From Desulfobacterales bacterium (GTDB lineage: Bacteria > Desulfobacterota > Desulfobacteria > Desulfobacterales > Desulfosalsimonadaceae): a stretch of 9,344 nucleotides of DNA. A program made the position numbers and the translations under genes. This document shows positions 6,197-9,344 of this stretch, one piece after another. The notes beneath the pieces are model-generated. The model saw only the letters and a program-made list of their open reading frames with translations. It searched no databases and had not been told where the DNA came from. The DNA is taken from the NCBI GenBank assembly GCA_018399455.1, contig JAGYOT010000047.1, positions 1 to 9,344 on the forward strand, written 5' to 3'. Every line of letters starts with the position of its first letter. Positions within the stretch are counted from its first letter, which is position 1.

Positions 6197-6239
6197 GGAG
6201 CCCCCTGCACGGACTGGTCAAGGAACGCGAGGGGGCTCC
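6197..6239. repeat. Inverted repeat ahead of the transposon operon
   Basis: Perfect 10-bp arms, GGAGCCCCCT (6197-6206) and AGGGGGCTCC (6230-6239), are separated by 23 nt. It lies 28 nt upstream of the first transposon gene's start on the minus strand. RNA entering from outside would fold here and could block read-through into the transposase operon, as terminal hairpins do in some insertion sequences. It may also be a protein-binding site. Confidence 0.7.
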
Positions 6240-6260
6240 ATCATCTCTCCCTCGCTGTTC

Positions 6261-6602
6261 TTGTCCATTTTAGATCATTTTTCCATCATTTTTTTTGGCT
6301 CTGCTCAATCCGGAGTCAGCAGAGGGGGTGGTATCTACGAGGGCTACGGAATCGGTTCACGAATAGGACACATAATCGTATGGGACAAGTCCGTATCACG
6401 CACGATTATGACACGCCTCTACAAGCCACGTCCAAAATGGGAGGGTATATCAGGGATCTATACAATTGGATTTGATATGGAATTTGCATATTTAGCATTA
6501 TCATTGGAAGCCTACTTGATTTCAAGGATGATACCGGAGAGGAATACAGTCAGAACATCATCCACATCTATCAAGCGGATTAACTCTGATCCAAAAGGAT
6601 AG
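6261..6602 (+). CDS. Unrecognised open frame, probably a truncated gene
   Basis: An open frame of 113 codons with only a TTG for a start and no ribosome binding site in front. From about 6318 the sequence looks coding (GGGIYEGYGIGSRIGHIIVW, then FDMEFAYLALSLEAYLISR), with Gly-rich and aromatic-rich stretches; the first ~19 residues lie in the AT-rich transposon edge and are doubtful. I do not recognise a family. The likeliest reading is the 3' part of a gene whose 5' part was removed by the transposon insertion or an associated rearrangement, but no matching 5' part was found on the other side of the transposon. Confidence 0.3.
   Translation: MSILDHFSIIFFGSAQSGVSRGGGIYEGYGIGSRIGHIIVWDKSVSRTIMTRLYKPRPKWEGISGIYTIGFDMEFAYLALSLEAYLISRMIPERNTVRTSSTSIKRINSDPKG
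6299..6324. repeat. Small palindrome at the outer edge of the transposon
   Basis: Arms CTCTGCT (6299-6305) and AGCAGAG (6318-6324) are perfect over 7 bp with a 12-nt loop that contains ATCCGGA. It sits where the AT-rich transposon flank changes to coding-like sequence, so it may mark the insertion site. This is suggestive only. Confidence 0.4.
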
Positions 6603-6764
6603 CGCCTTTTTGTCCTGCTTATCTACAGTGTTACAAATCACTTACAATCCCTCACAATTGTAGGGAATAAACTTGGTACTGCAAGTTCCAAAATCATGCC
6701 TTGTTAAAATCATCTATGGCGCTTTAGTTTGCAATGTCAAAAGCAATTGCTAAAAGGGGAATTT
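6603..6764. other. AT-rich intergenic region with short iterated motifs
   Basis: No gene is seen. It holds TTACAA at 6631 and 6642 and TCACAA at 6652, spaced 11 and 10 bp, and a small dyad AACTTG (6670-6675) / CAAGTT (6682-6687). A purine-rich AAAAGGGGA at 6752-6760 serves the start at 6765. A promoter for the next gene is expected here but no clear pair was found. Confidence 0.4.
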
Positions 6765-7229
6765 ATGTTGACACGCGCGAAGACGCAACAGACTGGATTG
6801 ACAGCCAATGCGATAGGCCAGCGGAATTTAACTGAGGCGGACTATCAGTTCATCATCGGCAGGCGGTATAACCGGACGCGGAAACGGCAGGGTGAACGTG
6901 GTCCTCAAAAAAGTGGTAAAAATTACCACCCCAAAACCGCCGAAACCCTCGCCGCCGAATACGGCAGGTCATACCTTGAAGCCGTGAGATGCGATTTAAG
7001 GGGGCAAAAAAGTTTTCAGCGGGCGGTTGCATTACCTAAAACTGAGTGTCTACTCAGGGGATTCAGGGGGCTGTTTCTTGAGATGTTTCAATCCTTCCTT
7101 GACAAGTATGCGGACAGCTTCAGAACGCGTTTGAATCCGGTTATCAAAGCGGAAATCTTCGATTTCTTTAAAGAGATCCTCATTGACCGTAAACAGTATT
7201 TGAGGCTTTTCAGTAGGCATGGATCGTAA
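6765..7229 (+). pseudogene. ParB-like/DNA-binding protein, N-terminal remnant with read-through tail
   Basis: ATG at 6765 follows AAAAGGGGA. Residues ~14-65 (GQRNLTEADYQFIIGRRYNR, then PKTAETLAAEYG) resemble the linker and recognition-helix entry of ParB-like nuclease/partition-type proteins on mobile elements. There, a RNLT...YL.G.RYN..K segment leads into an HTH beginning TAE.LA.E.GVS. Here similarity stops at AAEYG (about 6965), before the recognition helix, and the usual N-terminal ParB domain is also absent. The frame runs on for ~85 codons, but from 7050 onward it lies antisense to a clear ribbon-helix-helix gene, so that tail is read-through. The remnant probably marks a deletion junction inside the integrated element. 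The family is recognised from memory of the pattern, and I am moderately sure. Confidence 0.5.
7050..7220 (-). CDS. Ribbon-helix-helix DNA-binding protein (CopG/Arc-like)
   Basis: A 56-residue protein on the minus strand, from ATG at 7220 to TAG at 7050-7052. The sequence MPTEKPQILFTVNEDLFKEI, then EDFRFDNRIQTRSEAVRILV and KEGLKHLKKQ, is a textbook ribbon-helix-helix fold. A beta strand (QILFTV, residues 7-12) inserts in the major groove, followed by helix A (~14-22), the DFRFDNRIQTRSEA turn, and helix B ending in VKEGLKHLKK. Such proteins bind palindromic operators as dimers or tetramers. It is transcribed away from the 127-aa protein/integrase genes, and a 9+3+9 palindrome overlapping their promoter lies 60 nt upstream of its start. 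The likely job is to repress that promoter and probably its own. There is no obvious Shine-Dalgarno, so translation may be weak or leaderless. Confidence 0.88.
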   Translation of the reverse strand: MPTEKPQILFTVNEDLFKEIEDFRFDNRIQTRSEAVRILVKEGLKHLKKQPPESPE

Positions 7230-7266
7230 CTATCAAAAAAAAATGAGGCAGACAACATAAAAAATA

Positions 7267-7295
7267 TTGACTGTTATAGTTATAGGGTTTATAAC
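7267..7295 (+). promoter_or_regulatory. Sigma-70 promoter for the 127-aa protein/integrase operon
   Basis: TTGACT at 7267-7272, a 17-nt spacer, and TATAAC at 7290-7295: five of six consensus matches in both hexamers with ideal spacing. Transcription should begin near 7302, giving a leader of about 148 nt before the ATG at 7450. Confidence 0.75.
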
Positions 7296-7301
7296 CCTAT
7301 A
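7281..7301. promoter_or_regulatory. Palindromic operator over the -10 element
   Basis: TATAGGGTT (7281-7289) and AACCCTATA (7293-7301) are perfect inverted repeats with a 3-nt centre. The palindrome covers the second half of the spacer and the whole -10 of the rightward promoter, so a bound protein would exclude RNA polymerase. The divergent ribbon-helix-helix gene next door is the natural candidate to bind it. Confidence 0.75.
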
Positions 7302-7357
7302 TAAAGTTAATAAATCCAATTTCCCGGACTGCGAAAATGAAAACCGATTTTACAAAT

Positions 7358-7430
7358 AACCGTTCAGATGCTTGTTCCCGTGAGGGACAAGGCGCTTTTT
7401 CGCGGCGTGGGAACATCTGAGCGGTTTTTT
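7358..7430 (+). terminator. Leader hairpin with U tract (attenuator or terminator)
   Basis: The bases from AACCG at 7358 through CAGATG at 7370 pair with CATCTGAGCGGTT at 7414-7426 (13 pairs, one G-T). After a 4-nt bulge, TTCCC (7375-7379) pairs with GGGAA (7409-7413). Six T follow directly (7425-7430 region), the form of an intrinsic terminator. It lies between the promoter at 7267 and the gene at 7450. A competing smaller hairpin is possible: TTGTTCCC with GGGACAA around a GTGA loop (7373-7390). That would break the inner part of the terminator stem. The arrangement could be an attenuator, or the end of a short stable RNA. Confidence 0.7.
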
Positions 7431-7449
7431 ATTTAAAGGAGGCATAACC

Positions 7450-7833
7450 ATGCTGCTTGAAGAATTGCACTGGGAAGGGCCAGGAACAGTTGACGAATTG
7501 GACGTTTGGGGGATTAGTCCAATCCTTGACCAGTTGGAAAGATTTGATGAGTACATTCAGCCTTGTTGTGTTGAAAGCAAAGAGGATGAGGGGCTTGTCT
7601 TTTTTTATTACGATTTAAAACACAAGGTTGAGCGGCTTCAAAAAACGATTTATCGGCTGTTTGATGAAATGGACGGCTCAGGGAACAGCCCGGCAGATCA
7701 AGTAATGGATCTTATTCGTGAAGTAAGTGTAGAGACCCGGAAGAACATCAAAGAGCGTTTGGAAAGGGTATATTTGAAGGATGTGCCCGACCATGAAACC
7801 AAGGATGCTGTAACGGCTGAGGCGGCGGAATGA
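7450..7833 (+). CDS. Acidic helical protein of unknown function, coupled to integrase
   Basis: A 127-residue protein whose ATG follows a near-perfect AAAGGAGG (7435-7442). It starts MLLEELHWEGPGTVDELDVW and is rich in Glu, Asp and Leu. Residues ~50-80 (FFYYDLKHKVERLQKTIYRL) and ~90-115 (VMDLIREVSVETRKNIKERL) are predicted amphipathic helices that could form a coiled coil. There is no helix-turn-helix, metal site, signal peptide or membrane segment, and I recognise no family. Its TGA overlaps the first candidate ATG of the integrase (ATGA, 7830-7833), so the two are translationally coupled and made in fixed ratio. By position it could be a recombination directionality factor or integrase partner, but it lacks the basic winged-helix look of known excisionases. 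Function unknown. Confidence 0.75.
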   Translation: MLLEELHWEGPGTVDELDVWGISPILDQLERFDEYIQPCCVESKEDEGLVFFYYDLKHKVERLQKTIYRLFDEMDGSGNSPADQVMDLIREVSVETRKNIKERLERVYLKDVPDHETKDAVTAEAAE

Positions 7834-9152
7834 TTACCACAGATAAAGCGGCAAACCAAGATTGCCCGGACTATCCGGACGCGGAGAAAACCGGCTCCCC
7901 TGGCCGGCTGTCCGGGCATAATCCTCAGGGAGAAAGCAAGGGGCTTTCAATGGGCGTTAAAGTCAGACAAAAAACCAAAGGCAAGGGAAACCCCTGGTGG
8001 ATCTTCATCAACCACGAGGGACAGCGCAAATCAATCAAGGCGGGGGACAAGCGTACCGCTGAACGCAAGGCGGCCAAAATTGAAAAAATGTTGAGAACCG
8101 GCCAGTACCAGCTTAACACCGATCAAGCGGAACCGAAAATCACGTTTAAAAAGGTTGCGGGGGAATGGATAGACGAAATCAAGATTACCCGCAAGGCGTC
8201 AACTCATGAGCGGTACAGCCAAATTCTTGACCTGCATGTCCTGCCGAAATTCGGAAAAAGGGATATTACCGAGATAACCAGGGGCGAAGTCAAAAACTTC
8301 TTTGTTAAGAAACTGGAGGACGGTTGCGCCCGGTCTAGTGTGGGCCTTTACCGGGATGTTATCAGCGGGGTTTTCAATAACGCCATTTACCAGGAACTTG
8401 TTTCGGCAAACCCGGCGCTCGGTGTTACGAAAAAATTAGGGCTTGAAGGCGGCAAGGATCTTAACGTTGATCCCCTGGACTTTGAAGAAACTCAAGTTTT
8501 TCTTGAAGGATGCCGGACAATTGCCCCTGAATATTATGCTTTCTTCTTTATGGCATTGCGCACCGGCATGCGGTTGGGAGAGCTTCTTGCTATCCAGTGG
8601 GGGGATGTTGATTTCAACTCCGGCTATATTGTTGTGAGGCGGACGTACAAGCGGGGCCAATTCACGGAAACCAAGAACAAGAAATCCCGGCGCGTGGATA
8701 TGAGCGAGGCATTAAAGGCTGTCCTCCAGGATCAGGCTACCAGGCAGAAAAAGGACACCTTAAAAAATGGATGGAGTGAGCCGCCGGAATTGGTTTTCAC
8801 AACTCAGGCCGGGAAAGCCCTTGAGCAGAACTATATCCGCCGGGTTTTCAAGCGGGTTTTGAAAAAGGCGGGTTTAAGGGAAATCCGTATCCATGACCTT
8901 CGGCATACATATGCCAGTCAAATGCTGTCTCTGGGAGAATCCCCGGTTTACGTCAAAGAGCAATTAGGGCACCACAGCATACAGTTGACAGTTGATACAT
9001 ACGGCCATTGGATAAAAACCGAGAGGGCTTGCGGGGCCAACAAATTAGACAATCCGCAACTTTCCATTTCCGCAAATGCACAATCCACAAGCATCCGCCA
9101 GAATTCCGCACCCAAAACGCACCCTGAAAATATAAAAGCCGTAACCCCTTAG
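7830..9152 (+). CDS. int: Tyrosine recombinase/integrase of an integrative element
   Basis: A phage-type integrase of up to 440 residues. An N-terminal strand-rich arm-binding region (KVRQKTKGKGNPWWIFINHE, ~44-63) is followed by the SAM-like core-binding domain (~104-200) and the catalytic domain. All catalytic residues are visible: R248 (TGMRLGEL), the beta-hairpin Lys in KNKKSRR (~282-288), H355 and R358 (IHDLRHTYAS), H381 (LGHHS) and Y391 (DTYGHW). Two starts are possible. ATG at 7830 overlaps the previous stop (ATGA) but adds 40 Pro/Gly/Asp-rich residues unlike an integrase; ATG at 7950 (MGVKVRQ) has AAGGGG just upstream and gives 400 residues. The gene ends 22 nt before a tRNA-Phe 3'-half, the usual place of an integrase beside its attachment site. 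It should catalyse site-specific integration there. The C-terminal ~40 residues are a low-complexity tail. Confidence 0.94.
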   Translation: MITTDKAANQDCPDYPDAEKTGSPGRLSGHNPQGESKGLSMGVKVRQKTKGKGNPWWIFINHEGQRKSIKAGDKRTAERKAAKIEKMLRTGQYQLNTDQAEPKITFKKVAGEWIDEIKITRKASTHERYSQILDLHVLPKFGKRDITEITRGEVKNFFVKKLEDGCARSSVGLYRDVISGVFNNAIYQELVSANPALGVTKKLGLEGGKDLNVDPLDFEETQVFLEGCRTIAPEYYAFFFMALRTGMRLGELLAIQWGDVDFNSGYIVVRRTYKRGQFTETKNKKSRRVDMSEALKAVLQDQATRQKKDTLKNGWSEPPELVFTTQAGKALEQNYIRRVFKRVLKKAGLREIRIHDLRHTYASQMLSLGESPVYVKEQLGHHSIQLTVDTYGHWIKTERACGANKLDNPQLSISANAQSTSIRQNSAPKTHPENIKAVTP

Positions 9153-9161
9153 GATTACGGC
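9138..9161 (+). terminator. Hairpin over the integrase stop codon
   Basis: GCCGTAACCC (9138-9147) pairs with GGATTACGGC (9152-9161) with one mismatch and a CTTA loop. The TAG stop is inside it. A short AATATAC rather than a T run follows, so termination may be modest. Confidence 0.5.
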
Positions 9162-9174
9162 CAATATACAACAC

Positions 9175-9221
9175 TGGTGCCGAGGGGCGGAATCGAACCA
9201 CCGACACGGGGATTTTCAGTC
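9175..9221 (-). other. Attachment core: 3' half of tRNA-Phe(GAA)
   Basis: The minus strand reads GACTGAAAATCCCCGTGTC, then a T arm GGTGG-TTCGATT-CCGCC, then CCTCGGC-ACCA. This is a tRNA from the anticodon loop (anticodon GAA, Phe) to the encoded CCA. The expected 5' side of the anticodon stem (GGGG before ACTGAAAA) is replaced by AT-rich sequence, so it is not a working tRNA gene. An integrase gene ends 22 nt away, and integrases of this kind commonly use the anticodon-loop-to-3'-end part of a tRNA as the shared att sequence. No second copy was seen in the window. Confidence 0.85.
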
Positions 9222-9344
9222 TAAAAAAAGGCTTGTCACTTAGCTTCACAAATTTTCATTTCAAGTTAAAAAATCCTTTACCTTTCAATGTTTTCCGTGT
9301 ATTTTATATTCATTTAGTTTAACACAATAAAACTTAATTTGACC
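9222..9344. other. AT-rich sequence beyond the attachment core
   Basis: No gene or strong hairpin is seen. The sequence is much richer in A+T than the rest of the window, and it is not the 5' half of tRNA-Phe. It may be the end of another integrated element, whose AT-rich arms often carry integrase-binding sites. Confidence 0.4.

Larger units (their letters stand above)
3020..6239 (-). mobile_element. Three-gene transposon (zinc-ribbon protein, DDE transposase, AAA ATPase); ends undefined
   Basis: A continuous minus-strand block encodes a zinc-ribbon/HTH protein, a DDE integrase-fold transposase and an ExeA/TniB-like ATPase. The last two overlap by 8 nt. Pairing a D-D-E recombinase with an AAA+ partner is the logic of Mu, Tn7, Tn5053/Tn552 and IS21-type elements; the Cys-rich first protein may be the target-recognition or DNA-binding partner. 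Hairpins lie just outside the coding block at both sides (3020-3074 and 6197-6239). I looked for terminal inverted repeats and a target duplication and found none, so the limits given are only these hairpins. The frameshift in the first gene suggests that this copy may no longer be fully active. Confidence 0.75.

Noticed and set aside
2950..6330. Terminal inverted repeats of the transposon
   Set aside because: Comparison of both flanks gave only short shared words such as TCCGG; nothing long enough to call an end.
7350..7556. Minus-strand frame of 68 codons over the leader
   Set aside because: It spans the terminator-like hairpin and the start of the 127-aa gene, has no ribosome site and shows no family features.
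8953..9249. Minus-strand frame of 98 codons
   Set aside because: It is antisense to the integrase C-terminus and crosses the tRNA-derived core, so it is not a gene.
9175..9260. Intact tRNA gene
   Set aside because: Only the anticodon loop to CCA is present; the 5' half and the pairing anticodon-stem strand are missing.
1..9344. CRISPR array or rRNA
   Set aside because: No series of regularly spaced short repeats and no rRNA-like sequence was seen.

Overview
The window looks like part of a Desulfobacterota-type (sulfate-reducer-like) chromosome. The assignment is inferred from the flavour of the acyl-CoA dehydrogenase and transposon proteins and is not proven by any marker gene. It is a backbone fragment that has been invaded several times.

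Region 1 (1-1400) is the apparent backbone. It holds the 3' end of an acyl-CoA dehydrogenase gene, then a TetR/AcrR regulator, then the first ~60 codons of an Old Yellow Enzyme (NADH:flavin oxidoreductase) gene. The last is frameshifted and cut off. Together they resemble a fatty-acid or acyl-CoA catabolic locus with its own repressor.

Region 2 (1394-2516) is bounded by two ~105-bp direct repeats exactly 1017 bp apart. Between them lies a MntA/HepT toxin-antitoxin pair on the minus strand. The first repeat begins where the Old Yellow Enzyme homology stops.

Region 3 (2515-3016) is minus-strand oriented. It contains a small 56-codon gene with its own ribosome binding site, a plausible promoter and a downstream hairpin, followed by a frame with no start codon that looks like a gene remnant.

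Region 4 (about 3020-6240) is a transposon read on the minus strand: a zinc-ribbon/helix-turn-helix protein (frameshifted in its first Cys pair), a DDE integrase-fold transposase and an ExeA/TniB-like AAA ATPase. The last two genes overlap by 8 nt. A strong hairpin lies at each end of the block. Exact transposon ends were not found.

Region 5 (6240-7230) is degraded accessory DNA: an unrecognised frame, a short AT-rich gap, and a truncated ParB-like gene whose read-through tail lies antisense to a small ribbon-helix-helix regulator gene.

Region 6 (7050-9221) is a recombination module. The ribbon-helix-helix gene faces away from a strong promoter (TTGACT-N17-TATAAC) whose -10 is buried in a 9+3+9 palindrome. 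The transcript runs through a leader with an intrinsic-terminator-like hairpin, then an unknown acidic 127-aa protein gene that overlaps a complete tyrosine integrase gene by 4 nt. Just after the integrase is a 47-bp copy of the 3' half of a tRNA-Phe(GAA) gene, the probable attachment core. The sequence beyond it is not the 5' half of that tRNA, so this core is flanked by non-tRNA DNA on both sides. That fits tandem islands, an attP, or a deleted junction.

No CRISPR array, rRNA or intact tRNA is present. The part most worth attention is the integrase module: a repressor, an operator-embedded promoter, a possible attenuator and an unknown protein coupled to the integrase.
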